From positions 868,001 to 932,000 of the forward strand of contig NZ_UGIB01000001.1 of assembly GCF_900451005.1 (NCBI RefSeq): a stretch of 64,000 bases of DNA. Direction: 5' to 3'. Positions 34,315 through 43,847 of this stretch are shown in pieces. The DNA comes from Helicobacter fennelliae. Lineage in GTDB: Bacteria > Campylobacterota > Campylobacteria > Campylobacterales > Helicobacteraceae. The notes beneath the pieces are model-generated. The model made no database searches and was not told the DNA's origin. It saw nothing but the letters and a program-made list of their open reading frames with translations. Numbering within the stretch: the first letter of the stretch is position 1; each line of letters begins with the position of its first letter. The position numbers and the translations under genes were made by a program.

Positions 34315-36998
34315 TTTAGCTTTATTTGGATTGGCATTGATAAGGGATAGACTTTTATGCTTTTGAATGTAGGAGTTACAATCCTAAAGTCTAAACCTAA
34401 GTTGAAATATTTTTGGGTATTTTGGTAGTCTTGATTAAACATTATATTCTCATTTGCTTCTTTGACATTACCAATAGAAATTACTTTTGTTGAACCTGTA
34501 ACTTCTCTAAACATTTTTCTTGTGCTATTAAATACCTTAAACTCCATTTTTTCATAATTCCAAGCACCCACAAATTGCCCTGATGTGCCTATGAAATCAA
34601 AGCCATCAAAGATATAAGCCTTTATCTCTGTAATTTGAATATCTATTGCATTATTTTTACCTTGAGTGATTTTAAAGAGGCTAGGAATATAATAAATATT
34701 AAATTTACCTGTTAAAGCATAAAGGGCTATGGCTTCTTTGAAATCCAAGATACTTGCAAAAGCAGTATCTCCCAAACCATAAGCACGCATACATTGCCCC
34801 CATAATTTATAAGGTCTTTCTATATCAACAAGAAATTGCTTTTTGCAGACATTATCACTTTTCCAATCATTGCCTTTTAATGAAAATATTTTCTCATTTT
34901 TTGTAAAACCTTGATAGATATTGTCAAGCATAACAACTATTTTTGCATTTGTATTTTTACTGCTTACAATGTCTTGTAAGTCTTTTTGTATAGAATCGCT
35001 TTTGAGCCATTCTATAATCTTTTCATAAAAAGCACTATCAAAAAAATTATTATGCAAAATCTTTGGTGTCCCTGTTGCTCTGCGAACATATTCAAAAGAT
35101 TCATAAGTCATTTCTTTTATAGAATCCTTAACAAATTGATTAATATCGTTTCCAAAAGCAGGAACTTTCAATATTTTATCCTCTAGCCCTTTCATCAAAG
35201 GAAACTGCATATAAAACTTGTCCCAATCTAGCTCTACATAGAATCTTAAATTATTCTTGTCATTTTGTTGAATTTGGGATTTTACTTTTGGGCATTGATT
35301 AGCTATCTCTCTTGCAAACTCCCTCATCTCTATTCTAGGCAATATCTCTTTTACTATTTCTTTCATTGTTTCATTAGGGATAGAATCTATAAAGTCTTCT
35401 TGCCTAGAGTCTATGTATATCAATTCTCCTAATTCTTTAGCATTAGCAGGATTATCGTGCCATAATCTTTGGCATATATAGCTTACTCCCCAGCCAAGCC
35501 TTGAGATTTCATCATTTCTTGCATTAGCTCTTAAAGTCTCTGCTAAGGTGCAATCAATAGTAATTTGAGGATAATCATTTATCCTTATAATTTGACATAC
35601 TTTCCAATTTGGTTCATTTTTGTAAGCAAAAATAGCAATTTGTTTATTTTCAAAGCCTTGAGGGATAGTGATTTCTAAAGTTTTGCCCTTATAGATATTT
35701 TCGGGTTCTGCTTCGTTGGATTTTATATTTTTAATCGTATAAGCAGGAGTATTTGAAAAAAAAGTTTTAGAATCTTGTAGGATTTGTAAGGTATCTTTTG
35801 GGATTTCATCAAGTTCAACAGGGTGTAGTTGTGTGCTGTATGGATTCTTATCTTTAGAATCTTGTTGATGAAACATTTGGATTTCATCAGGTTTCATAGC
35901 TTTATATACCCATTTAATCTCATTTTCTTTTACTTTATTCTCATCAAAACTTGCCTTCAATGTGAGAGTATCACCCACTTTATAAAAGTTTTTAGTAATG
36001 ATTTCATTATTAGTGTCTGTAAGTATATATTCATTTGGTTCTAATTTAACTTGCTGCACTGCAAAATTATCTAACTTTTGCTTAAACCTTAATTCAAGTG
36101 GCTTTTCTCTTCTTTTGATAGAATTGAGGATAATACTTCTATCTAAGATAGGGTATTCTTGGTAGTCTTTATGGATAAGTTTAGCTCTAAAGGACTTAAG
36201 ATTTTGCTCGGAATCTATTTCAAAAGTAGTTAAACCTTGAGTATCACTTATTGCCTCTTGTCCTAGATTGACATTTTGTAATTGGAGTTTTGCATTAGCA
36301 ATAGGCATTCTTGTGTATTCATCTAAGGCTTGGATTTGGAATTGTATTTCTCCCTTTCTATGAGAATTAATAGTATTAGGAGGGAGGATGGTTTCTTGGG
36401 GGGAGTGGGGGAACAATAGGAGGGGATTAACTTGTGAAATATTCTCGTTGTTTTTACTTATATTAAAATCAAAAAGAAAAAATGAATTTGGATATAAAAT
36501 GCTATTAAAATTATAAAATAAATCATCTCTATTGAATATTGTAGATTTAGTATGTGGCACTATTGTTTGGATTGTTTTACAATTTTTCATTGGAACTAAT
36601 TTGCCCTCAAATTGCCTTTCGTTATACCCAGCAATTTCTAAGGCTTTCCATACATAATCCACACAGCTATTCCACATAAAATTATAATCATTATTGCCAA
36701 ATCCTAAAGATTGTGCATAGTTATTTGTTTTATCTGCAAACTCTTTTAGTTTTTCATAGGTTTCTTGTGTAATTTCTAATGCTTGAGATTCACAAGCAGC
36801 TTTTTCTCTTTGATAAGTTATATTATCATCATTAACTATACCATTACTGGTGTATCCTGCATTCTTTTCTTCTATAATATTACTATCTTCATCAAGTGCA
36901 TAAATTTTAAACCACATATGTCCTGCTCTAGATTTATCACCATTATTTAAGGGTGTTCCAGCTTCCTCTATGAAAATTTGTATATAGTAGCTTGACAT
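34311..36998 (-). CDS. Two-headed T6SS effector: permuted papain-like N-terminus, DUF6402-like C-terminus (895 aa)
   Basis: Residues 1-150 show a permuted NlpC/P60-like order: AGHMWFKIY (H27) before NSCVDYVWKALEIAG (C112). Such domains hydrolyse peptide or amide bonds, often in peptidoglycan. Residues ~215-310 are a carboxypeptidase-regulatory-like domain (IQFQIQALDEYTRMPIANAKL). A beta domain follows (NFYKVGDTLTLKASFDENK), then a helical middle with WGVSYICQRLWHDNP, shared with the effector at 57763. Residues ~754-895 are the DUF6402-like tip (AIALYALTGKFNIYY, IFDGFDF, FVGAWNYEKMEF, LGLDFRI). AGGAG precedes the ATG. A periplasmic immunity candidate lies just upstream and a membrane one downstream, which fits two toxic heads. 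Domain names are recalled matches, not searches. Confidence 0.75.
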   Translation of the reverse strand: MSSYYIQIFIEEAGTPLNNGDKSRAGHMWFKIYALDEDSNIIEEKNAGYTSNGIVNDDNITYQREKAACESQALEITQETYEKLKEFADKTNNYAQSLGFGNNDYNFMWNSCVDYVWKALEIAGYNERQFEGKLVPMKNCKTIQTIVPHTKSTIFNRDDLFYNFNSILYPNSFFLFDFNISKNNENISQVNPLLLFPHSPQETILPPNTINSHRKGEIQFQIQALDEYTRMPIANAKLQLQNVNLGQEAISDTQGLTTFEIDSEQNLKSFRAKLIHKDYQEYPILDRSIILNSIKRREKPLELRFKQKLDNFAVQQVKLEPNEYILTDTNNEIITKNFYKVGDTLTLKASFDENKVKENEIKWVYKAMKPDEIQMFHQQDSKDKNPYSTQLHPVELDEIPKDTLQILQDSKTFFSNTPAYTIKNIKSNEAEPENIYKGKTLEITIPQGFENKQIAIFAYKNEPNWKVCQIIRINDYPQITIDCTLAETLRANARNDEISRLGWGVSYICQRLWHDNPANAKELGELIYIDSRQEDFIDSIPNETMKEIVKEILPRIEMREFAREIANQCPKVKSQIQQNDKNNLRFYVELDWDKFYMQFPLMKGLEDKILKVPAFGNDINQFVKDSIKEMTYESFEYVRRATGTPKILHNNFFDSAFYEKIIEWLKSDSIQKDLQDIVSSKNTNAKIVVMLDNIYQGFTKNEKIFSLKGNDWKSDNVCKKQFLVDIERPYKLWGQCMRAYGLGDTAFASILDFKEAIALYALTGKFNIYYIPSLFKITQGKNNAIDIQITEIKAYIFDGFDFIGTSGQFVGAWNYEKMEFKVFNSTRKMFREVTGSTKVISIGNVKEANENIMFNQDYQNTQKYFNLGLDFRIVTPTFKSIKVYPLSMPIQIKLN

Positions 36999-37006
36999 AA
37001 AAACTC

Positions 37007-37654
37007 CTACTTGTCACTTGAAGATTTGATAATTACAAGAGGTTTAATATCATTTGGCAAAGTCGTATCCTCTAAAACTTCAAGTTTAACATAATATTTT
37101 TTCCAAGTTTTTACATTTACTCTCATATTTGTTATATATTTTTGCTTGCTTCCTATGAAATACAAAGGAAACTCTATGATTTGTTCTTGTTTTGCTTTAG
37201 GATTTGCTAAAGGAATAAAAGTAATTTTAAATTTAAAGTATTGATTAGGGTGATAGGCTTTTAAGAGTTGCATTATTTTTTCTTTTCTCTCTGGTATCCA
37301 AAAATTAGGACTAAGATTAAGCTTGTTATTATATGGAGACTTTATAATCTCAAGTCTATTAAAAAAGTCTTTTGCATTTTGTATTGGCAATGTTTCTAAA
37401 TCATTACTTTTTACATAATTTAAATTATCTGCATAGCCAAAAGAGATAAAAATATCTACATAAAGATTATCTCTCCATAAATCAAGTGGCATTCTAAATT
37501 TTTTTTCATAAACATTGCCTTTTTGGGTAAAATCAAATTCATCTCTTAAATGTAAATAATCAACACTCAAAGGATTAAGCACCAAAGAATTAGCCCACAA
37601 CTGCGCATAAGAACTAAACAACATAAACAAAACATATACTAATTTTGTTTTCAT
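37007..37654 (-). CDS. Secreted protein, probable periplasmic immunity (215 aa)
   Basis: Signal peptide MKTKLVYVLFMLFSSYAQLWA, then a beta-rich protein with FRMPLDLWRDNLYVDIFIS and YFKFKITFIPLANP. It vaguely resembles DUF5625-type immunity proteins; I am not sure. Periplasmic location fits protection against a cell-wall enzyme: either the papain-like head of the effector that starts 8 bp downstream, or a toxin lost from the truncated gene upstream (37662). AAAGGAG lies about 13 bases before the ATG. Confidence 0.7.
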   Translation of the reverse strand: MKTKLVYVLFMLFSSYAQLWANSLVLNPLSVDYLHLRDEFDFTQKGNVYEKKFRMPLDLWRDNLYVDIFISFGYADNLNYVKSNDLETLPIQNAKDFFNRLEIIKSPYNNKLNLSPNFWIPERKEKIMQLLKAYHPNQYFKFKITFIPLANPKAKQEQIIEFPLYFIGSKQKYITNMRVNVKTWKKYYVKLEVLEDTTLPNDIKPLVIIKSSSDK

Positions 37655-37661
37655 AGCGCAA

Positions 37662-38096
37662 TTAACTCCTTTTATAACTCACAAACTTTTCATACCCATA
37701 TTGTTCTTTTAATTCTTCTTTTTCCTCTATACTTAAAGCATTTCCACTATAAGCCCTAAAATAATCTATTGCCTTATTGCCATTGGTTATATAGATCTCT
37801 TTTCCATTGAAATATAATCTAAGTTTAGATAAAAGATTAAGAGAGATTGTATTATTTGCATCATTGTAATTATTTGTAGCTCTAACTACATTATTTTTCG
37901 CTTTTTTATAAAATCTTTCGTCAGAAACTTCAAATTCAAATTGATTGGTATTATTAGGAAAAGTAAAGATAACTTCTCCATTTTTATCTATGGTTTTAGA
38001 ATTTCCCATAAAGGAGAGCGTTTTACCTTTTACTTTATCCAATAATTTCTTACTAGATATTTGTATATGGCATTGAAATTTGATTGTATTGCTCAT
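37662..38096 (-). CDS. Effector adaptor fragment without toxin domain (144 aa)
   Basis: First gene after the truncated vgrG. It contains a short carboxypeptidase-regulatory-like beta domain (TLSFMGNSKTIDKNGEVIFTF, DERFYKK) and the motif LRLYFNGKEIYITNGNKA, which parallels TFYFNGKMLNISQCPN in the effector at 23053. It ends soon after, at EQYGYEKFVSYKRS, where related effectors continue for hundreds of residues. I read it as the delivery end of an effector whose toxin was lost, though a small complete effector cannot be excluded. In the 73-bp gap upstream a few codons resembling effector text (GKEMGIDKLLL) are visible. Confidence 0.6.
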   Translation of the reverse strand: MSNTIKFQCHIQISSKKLLDKVKGKTLSFMGNSKTIDKNGEVIFTFPNNTNQFEFEVSDERFYKKAKNNVVRATNNYNDANNTISLNLLSKLRLYFNGKEIYITNGNKAIDYFRAYSGNALSIEEKEELKEQYGYEKFVSYKRS

Positions 38097-38169
38097 TACT
38101 TATTCTTTATATATTAAATCATTAAAGAGTAAGCCAGAAGAAGTTTATCTATTCCCATTTCTTTACCTC

Positions 38170-39642
38170 TCACTCCGCCTTTATCTCCCCACCTTTAACT
38201 ATAAGTCCTTTAGAATCTATGACTACTTCTACTCCACCAGCTTTAATAATAACACAATCTCCCTTAGCAGTAATAGAAGTGTCTCCTACTTGGTGAAGGA
38301 TTTGATTTCCTGCTGTGGCAGTAAGATTACTCTTAGATTCCATATCAGTATTATCTGCAATAAAAGAAAGTTCTTTTTGCGTTTCAAACGAAGCAGATTC
38401 TTTGCCAAAGAATAAGATATTATTTTTAGCATTAAAATTCATTTGGGATTGGGTAGAGAGATTACATTCTCTCCCACTTTGTATATCTAAACTCCCTTGT
38501 ATGATTTCTCTCTTATTCCCCCCTACATTCCTATTCTCATCTTGCTTAATACTTGTATTGAGGTTTGCTTGTATCTCTACACTCTTATCCTCTCCTACAT
38601 ACTCACTACTATCCTTAGCTACTCTAAGTTTATTACTTGCTCCTACATTTAAAGTATGACTTAATCCTACAATGGTATCTTTAGATAAAGCCACATTTGT
38701 ATTATATTCTCCTCCAATACTTACAATCTTTGCTAAATCTATGGTTTGCGTATGAATCTTTTTAATCCTTTCATTATATGCTCCCTCTACTATGGAATCT
38801 TTATTATTCTGTATCTTTTGAGTGAAGTTATGTTTAATGAGTTCTTCATAATCTCTTTGTGCTTGAAGATAGATTTGTTCTTTCTCTTTTATATTAGAGA
38901 GCGTGATTTCATTTAATCCAGATTCTACTATAGAAGAGTTTGTATCCTCTGTCTCTTTTGTATTATTAAGAGTTCTTGCACTTAAACTTGTTTGATGAGC
39001 ATTTAAAGGCAAAGGAGGCAAGGCAGGATTACTTTGGTTATACAGACTAGCACTGATATAAGGCTTATCTATATCCTCATCAAAGAAACTTACAATCACT
39101 TCATCTCCCACTCTTGGAGTATGATACAAACCTGAACTTATACTTGCAATAGGAGAGCTTACTCTAAGATAAGGAGAGTAATGATAAGAGTAGGCTTTCA
39201 TTTGTGAATTGTTACTATCCACATCATTGTTTGTTGTATGATTTTCTTGTGAGTGTATATTCTCCTCTGTCTGTGTTGTATTGCTTAAAGTATCATTGGT
39301 TGTTTGTGTATGAGTGTTAGTATTTCCATTAATGTTTTGAAGAGTGCCTTGTGAATGGTTATTCTCTATATTTTTTCCTTGAACATTATTTTGTTCTTTC
39401 ACTCTTGCATTATCTATAACCTCTTGAGAAGCAAAGCAATTTATTCGGACCTTTACTCTACCAAAGTTATCTGTATGAATAGTATTTCTTTCTCCATCTA
39501 TATCCTCACTCTCTCCAATAACAACTCCTAAAGTGCTACTAGGAGCTTTAGGCTTACTCTTTAAAGAGGGAGTATAGCTAAAGGTAATAGGTAAAAGGGT
39601 GAGGGTATTACTATAAGAGTGAGATGTGTTTGAAGCACTCAT
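38170..39642 (-). CDS. vgrG: N-terminally truncated VgrG (490 aa): OB-fold and beta-helix only
   Basis: MSASNT is followed directly by SHSYSNTLTLLPITFSY, which is residue ~503 onward of the full VgrGs. The gp27-like half is missing. The new ATG overlaps the stop of the immunity gene upstream (ATGA), so it can be translated by coupling. The tip is unique: SLDIQSGRECNLSTQSQM, then FFGKESASFETQKELSF, then HQVGDTSITAKGDC. Without the N-terminal half it should not assemble with Hcp by itself; it may be a pseudogene or a spike extension needing a full VgrG partner. It has the Met/SEY marker forms. Confidence 0.85.
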   Translation of the reverse strand: MSASNTSHSYSNTLTLLPITFSYTPSLKSKPKAPSSTLGVVIGESEDIDGERNTIHTDNFGRVKVRINCFASQEVIDNARVKEQNNVQGKNIENNHSQGTLQNINGNTNTHTQTTNDTLSNTTQTEENIHSQENHTTNNDVDSNNSQMKAYSYHYSPYLRVSSPIASISSGLYHTPRVGDEVIVSFFDEDIDKPYISASLYNQSNPALPPLPLNAHQTSLSARTLNNTKETEDTNSSIVESGLNEITLSNIKEKEQIYLQAQRDYEELIKHNFTQKIQNNKDSIVEGAYNERIKKIHTQTIDLAKIVSIGGEYNTNVALSKDTIVGLSHTLNVGASNKLRVAKDSSEYVGEDKSVEIQANLNTSIKQDENRNVGGNKREIIQGSLDIQSGRECNLSTQSQMNFNAKNNILFFGKESASFETQKELSFIADNTDMESKSNLTATAGNQILHQVGDTSITAKGDCVIIKAGGVEVVIDSKGLIVKGGEIKAE

Positions 39643-40298
39643 CTATTAATCTTTCCTATCCACTTTATAATATTTCCTTTTGAATCTATTTCAACACTTA
39701 AGTCTTTGTATTTGTTATAAAATCTAGGGGCTAGGATTTCATTAAAGTATTTTGTGCCTTTGGGCGTAATATCCACCCACACATTATATCTGCTCCAACA
39801 CTTAGGATTATCCCAAAAACTTTCTTTGGTAAGTTTTGCATCACATTTCACTTCCCACGCAAAATATCGTTCATTATTGATAAAGTTTTCCTTAAAATAC
39901 TCCCAAGCTTCCTTGCAAGATTGCTTATAATTAGAGAGATTATAGAGAGAATCTATCGCCTCATCAAGACTTGAGCCAAACTCTATGTGTTGCTTTAAAA
40001 ATGCCTCTTGTATAATATGCAAATATTCCTTTTCATAGTCATTTAGCCATTCACTCATCAATACTTCATCAACCTCGTGCCATTCATAAAGTAGCTGATT
40101 ATAAAGACTAAATTCTATCAACTCCAAAACATCTGCCCTATTTGCATTGGGATAAGCGATGCGATATATATCCATAAGGCTTGTGTTTGTATTTCTTAAA
40201 GCCTTGTGATTACGCCAATCTCCAAAGAGACGATGAGTTTTAGAATCTATCATTTTATAATGCTTAATGCTAAAGTTTTGCATATAGGATTTTATCAT
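39639..40298 (-). CDS. Soluble immunity-type protein of the 799-aa effector (219 aa)
   Basis: ATG overlaps the effector stop (ATGA). No signal or membrane segment. It is rich in Trp/Tyr and acidic residues (WHEVDEVLMSEWLNDYEKEY, CKEAWEYFKENF) with a beta-like end (YNVWVDITPKGTKYF). I do not recognise the family. Position right after a full-length effector and cytosolic nature suggest immunity to a toxin acting in the cytoplasm. Its stop overlaps the start of the truncated vgrG. Confidence 0.75.
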   Translation of the reverse strand: MIKSYMQNFSIKHYKMIDSKTHRLFGDWRNHKALRNTNTSLMDIYRIAYPNANRADVLELIEFSLYNQLLYEWHEVDEVLMSEWLNDYEKEYLHIIQEAFLKQHIEFGSSLDEAIDSLYNLSNYKQSCKEAWEYFKENFINNERYFAWEVKCDAKLTKESFWDNPKCWSRYNVWVDITPKGTKYFNEILAPRFYNKYKDLSVEIDSKGNIIKWIGKINR

Positions 40299-42694
40299 TT
40301 TTCAAACCATTCTAAGATTTTGATTATAAATGTTCCATCTTCTTTTTTGATTTTAGTATATCGTATATGAATTTTATGAATCATATTGACTTGTTTGCCA
40401 TTATGCGTAGTTTGAGTCCGAATATCAATAGTCGGTTTTCCTCCACTCATTCTTTGATTAGAATAAGTCCTATATTGCACGATAGTGTTTGTATAGTCTC
40501 TTAAGGCATACTCCTCTCTGACACCTTTTGCTTCTATCTTATCTGGCAATCTGTATGTTCCATGAGTAAATTCATCTTTTAGCTCTCTTAATTCTTTTAG
40601 ACTACTAACCTCATAAATAGCCTCCTTATTTCTTGGTAAATTCAACTTTTTGACATTATGCAAAGTATCAAGTCTTTGTTCTATCTTTTTCCAAGTAATA
40701 GGCTCTTTTGGGGTATTGCTTCCAAATTTTGAAAATATTTTTAGTCCTCTCAAAATAGGGATAAACATAGCACTCATATCTTGCAGTGCAGGGTCGTCCA
40801 TATGGTATGGAGTATAAAGAATCTGCAACATTTCACTATCATCATCTTTAGCTTTTATAATTATTTTGTCATAATAAGCTTCATTTACAAAATGTGTTGC
40901 ATATTCAAACTCCACATCTATTCCCACATCTCTATTTGCTCTCCATAAATAAGCAAAGAATCTTATTTGCTTATTCTCCCATTCTTCTTTGAAAGGAATA
41001 TTGACTATTTCCCCTTTAATATTTTCTAATTCTTTAAATCTCTTAGAATAAACCAGAGGTTGTGTCTTATTGACTTGCTTTAATGTTTGCTCTATCTCTT
41101 CATCTCTATCAAATACAATGTATCCCCATTTAGTTTTATGTTTATATCTTTGTATAGATTCTTTAAGAAGACTTTGTTCATCACCTTGTATATTTTTCTT
41201 GTGAGAATCTTTAAGAACATAATGGGCTTGAAGTGTGATAGATTCTATAAGATGATGTTCTAAAGGTGAATTAAAAGAATTGTGATTGTATTCTTGTGGT
41301 ATATACTCTATGGCATTAACTTTAATATTGGGCTTTATATTGTCATTGAGAGTGATAGCTTTAGGAATGTTTTTCTCAAAGCTTAATCTTTGCTCTAAAA
41401 GTTCTCCTACTTGTTTATCCTTTGGTTGGATAGTTTTAGAAGGAGAGATTTTGATATGAAAGTCTTTTTGTTCTTCATCTAAACCATACCTATTTAATAC
41501 AAAATACAAATCTGAATTAGTCATCTTAGAGCTGACATAAGCATTATGAAATTCTATAAAGCCATTTTCATCACTTTTAGCCCTATCTACAAAAGAATAA
41601 AAGTTTGGAGAATACACATAAATCTCTCTATTACTTAAAGCTTCTTTTTTATGATTAAAGCATTGGGCTTTGATGTGTATAGGGAGAGCATCTTTTGGAG
41701 TAGAGAGAGAAAGAGAAGAGTTTGTGGAATCTTTAGTGGAATAAGAGTGGGTAGGATAAGCAAGATAGTTTGGAAAAGTATGGAGAAGTGTATCTATATC
41801 AAGGGCATTAGAGTTTTTGTTTAAGAGAAGTTCTATAAGGGATTGGTAGTCTTTGGAGGATAAAGTAGGATTTGGCACTAATTCATATTCTAAAGGATTA
41901 GAATCAAACATAGAAAAGAAAGATTGGAGTTTGGATTCAAGGGAGTCTATGAGGGGTTTAAGAACATCATCAGCAAGGAAATTTATAAAGTCTTTGCCTG
42001 CTTGGGTGTTCATTAAAATACCTGCAGTTAGAGCAGAGATAGCACCAACAATAACAAAGGCAGGAATGGAAGTCATGCCTAATGCTGCAAGGACACCTTC
42101 TAATGCTAAACCAATAAGATAATTACCGAACAATTCTATCCCTACACTTACAGCAGTTTTCACCATATCCCTATTATTACTGCCATATCCATAAGTAGCA
42201 GATACAGAGATACCCTCTGCTTTAAAAAGATATTTTGCTATTTGATATTTACCTCCAGCAAGTTCTGTTATTTTTTCTGCTCCTTTTTCCACAGCTCCAA
42301 ATATCCCACTTATTCCAGCCATTAAGGTATCTGTTACATTGCCTTTGTATTGAGAGTAATTTTGTATTACCTCTAAAATATCATGAAAACTATCATATTG
42401 CGTAATGATTTCAAAACTATTTTCATTTGTGATTTGTGCGGTTGTGGAATAGTTTGAATCTTGATAATGATAGATGATACCTAATTCCTTTTGTATATCA
42501 ATACCTAAGCGATTTGCTAATAAGTTTGCAAGATAAGAATCTTTAGGATAAAGAATCTTTAGTTCATGAATAACCTCTTCTCTTTTGCCACTTTCTAATA
42601 ATGCTTTTAATCTCTCATATTCTTTTTGGGGATAATCTGGGCCAGCATAGATAACAATTCTTGGCATTGTTAGTGTAGTAATATCTTGTGGCAT
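40295..42694 (-). CDS. T6SS effector with hydrophobic mid-region and distinct C-terminal toxin (799 aa)
   Basis: Residues 1-134 (start MPQDITTLTMPRIVIYAGPD) also form the fragment at 43404. Residues ~180-230 are strongly hydrophobic (NYLIGLALEGVLAALGM, SIPAFVIVGAISALTAGIL), enough for a membrane hairpin, as in effectors needing chaperones. Residues ~258-404 (FFSMFDSNPLEYELVP, IYVYSPNFYSFVDRAKSDENG) are identical to the end of the truncated effector at 45337. The last ~130 residues, around QRMSGGKPTIDIRTQTTHNG and HIRYTKIKKEDGTF, are unique and presumably the toxin, of unknown activity. AAGGATATCTA precedes the ATG. Immunity gene overlaps its stop. Confidence 0.78.
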   Translation of the reverse strand: MPQDITTLTMPRIVIYAGPDYPQKEYERLKALLESGKREEVIHELKILYPKDSYLANLLANRLGIDIQKELGIIYHYQDSNYSTTAQITNENSFEIITQYDSFHDILEVIQNYSQYKGNVTDTLMAGISGIFGAVEKGAEKITELAGGKYQIAKYLFKAEGISVSATYGYGSNNRDMVKTAVSVGIELFGNYLIGLALEGVLAALGMTSIPAFVIVGAISALTAGILMNTQAGKDFINFLADDVLKPLIDSLESKLQSFFSMFDSNPLEYELVPNPTLSSKDYQSLIELLLNKNSNALDIDTLLHTFPNYLAYPTHSYSTKDSTNSSLSLSTPKDALPIHIKAQCFNHKKEALSNREIYVYSPNFYSFVDRAKSDENGFIEFHNAYVSSKMTNSDLYFVLNRYGLDEEQKDFHIKISPSKTIQPKDKQVGELLEQRLSFEKNIPKAITLNDNIKPNIKVNAIEYIPQEYNHNSFNSPLEHHLIESITLQAHYVLKDSHKKNIQGDEQSLLKESIQRYKHKTKWGYIVFDRDEEIEQTLKQVNKTQPLVYSKRFKELENIKGEIVNIPFKEEWENKQIRFFAYLWRANRDVGIDVEFEYATHFVNEAYYDKIIIKAKDDDSEMLQILYTPYHMDDPALQDMSAMFIPILRGLKIFSKFGSNTPKEPITWKKIEQRLDTLHNVKKLNLPRNKEAIYEVSSLKELRELKDEFTHGTYRLPDKIEAKGVREEYALRDYTNTIVQYRTYSNQRMSGGKPTIDIRTQTTHNGKQVNMIHKIHIRYTKIKKEDGTFIIKILEWFEK

Positions 42695-43404
42695 TAGATA
42701 TCCTTATACAATAAATGTTTGAATTTATCTTTAAGTTCTGAATCTGAAATTTCTATCCCTTGAGATTCTAAGGCTTCTTTGGTTTTTTGACGCATGAAAG
42801 TGATGATTTCTTTTATATCATCACGATACAACTCAGTCATGACTTTACAAAATATATAGCGTTTATAGTTTTTGTCTCTAAACCTAACAAGAGCCATATG
42901 TTTATAAGTAATACCAATTGAATGAATCATGAAAATATGAGTGGCTGTATCAAAATATGCAGGTGCTGAAAAATAGCTTAAAACTAATCCTACTTCTCCA
43001 AACCTAAAGAATCCTTTTTGCATCACAAACCAATGCCTATACTCAAAGCCTATGCCATTATTTGTAACATAGAATCGATTTTTTCGCATGTAAAAGAGAC
43101 GATAAAAGCCCACTAGTGTAAAAAGAATACCAAGAATTGACAGCATTACAAACATCACCCCATCCATCTTGTTAGCCAATAAGAAATCCCTTATGCCCCC
43201 ATAGATCATAATAACACCAAAAAAGAGCATCACATTAAACATAAAGCAATCCCATAAGCTTAGTTTATGTTTCACCTCATACACTATCTCATCACCATTG
43301 GAATCTAATCGCACTTCACCTTTGTTTGCAGAATCTAGCTTTGTAGATTCTATGTGCTTTGTTGTATTGTTAGATTCTCTATCGCTTTTTAGATTCTCAC
43401 TCAT
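42694..43404 (-). CDS. Two-TM protein with PH-like domain, immunity type (236 aa)
   Basis: N-terminal ~45 residues are Ser/Asn/Lys-rich and cytosolic. Two membrane segments follow (MFNVMLFFGVIMIYGGI, MFVMLSILGILFTLVGFY), then a domain with RFYVTNNGIGFEYRHWFVMQK and FRFGEVGLVLSYF, resembling bacterial PH-like domains. The C-terminal helix TKEALESQGIEISDSELKDK recurs in all paralogues (43847, 44750, 46672). ATG overlaps the stop of the truncated effector upstream (TAATG) and is preceded by AAAGGAT. Its original effector is the truncated gene. Confidence 0.78.
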   Translation of the reverse strand: MSENLKSDRESNNTTKHIESTKLDSANKGEVRLDSNGDEIVYEVKHKLSLWDCFMFNVMLFFGVIMIYGGIRDFLLANKMDGVMFVMLSILGILFTLVGFYRLFYMRKNRFYVTNNGIGFEYRHWFVMQKGFFRFGEVGLVLSYFSAPAYFDTATHIFMIHSIGITYKHMALVRFRDKNYKRYIFCKVMTELYRDDIKEIITFMRQKTKEALESQGIEISDSELKDKFKHLLYKDI

Positions 43405-43847
43405 TATGCTATCCTTTCTTTAGTTTTTCTTAATAATGTTGCCACAGCTCCAAATATCCCACTTATTCCAGCCATTAAGGTATCTGTTACATTGCCTTTG
43501 TATTGAGAGTAATTTTGTATTACCTCTAAAATATCATGAAAACTATCATATTGCGTAATGATTTCAAAACTATTTTCATTTGTGATTTGTGCGGTTGTGG
43601 AATAGTTTGAATCTTGATAATGATAGATGATACCTAATTCCTTTTGTATATCAATACCTAAGCGATTTGCTAATAAGTTTGCAAGATAAGAATCTTTAGG
43701 ATAAAGAATCTTTAGTTCATGAATAACCTCTTCTCTTTTGCCACTTTCTAATAATGCTTTTAATCTCTCATATTCTTTTTGGGGATAATCTGGGTCAGCA
43801 TAGATAACAATTCTTGGCATTGTTAGTGTAGTAATATCTTGTGGCAT
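43404..43847 (-). pseudogene. Severed effector N-terminus (147 aa)
   Basis: Residues 1-134 are identical to the 799-residue effector except Asp for Gly at 18. The text then departs after SGIFGAVA, giving TLLRKTKERIA and a stop overlapping the next ATG. The hydrophobic region and toxin are gone. The gene keeps its Shine-Dalgarno (AAGGACATTTA) and tight coupling to the immunity gene, so it may persist as a translational leader for that gene. Confidence 0.82.
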
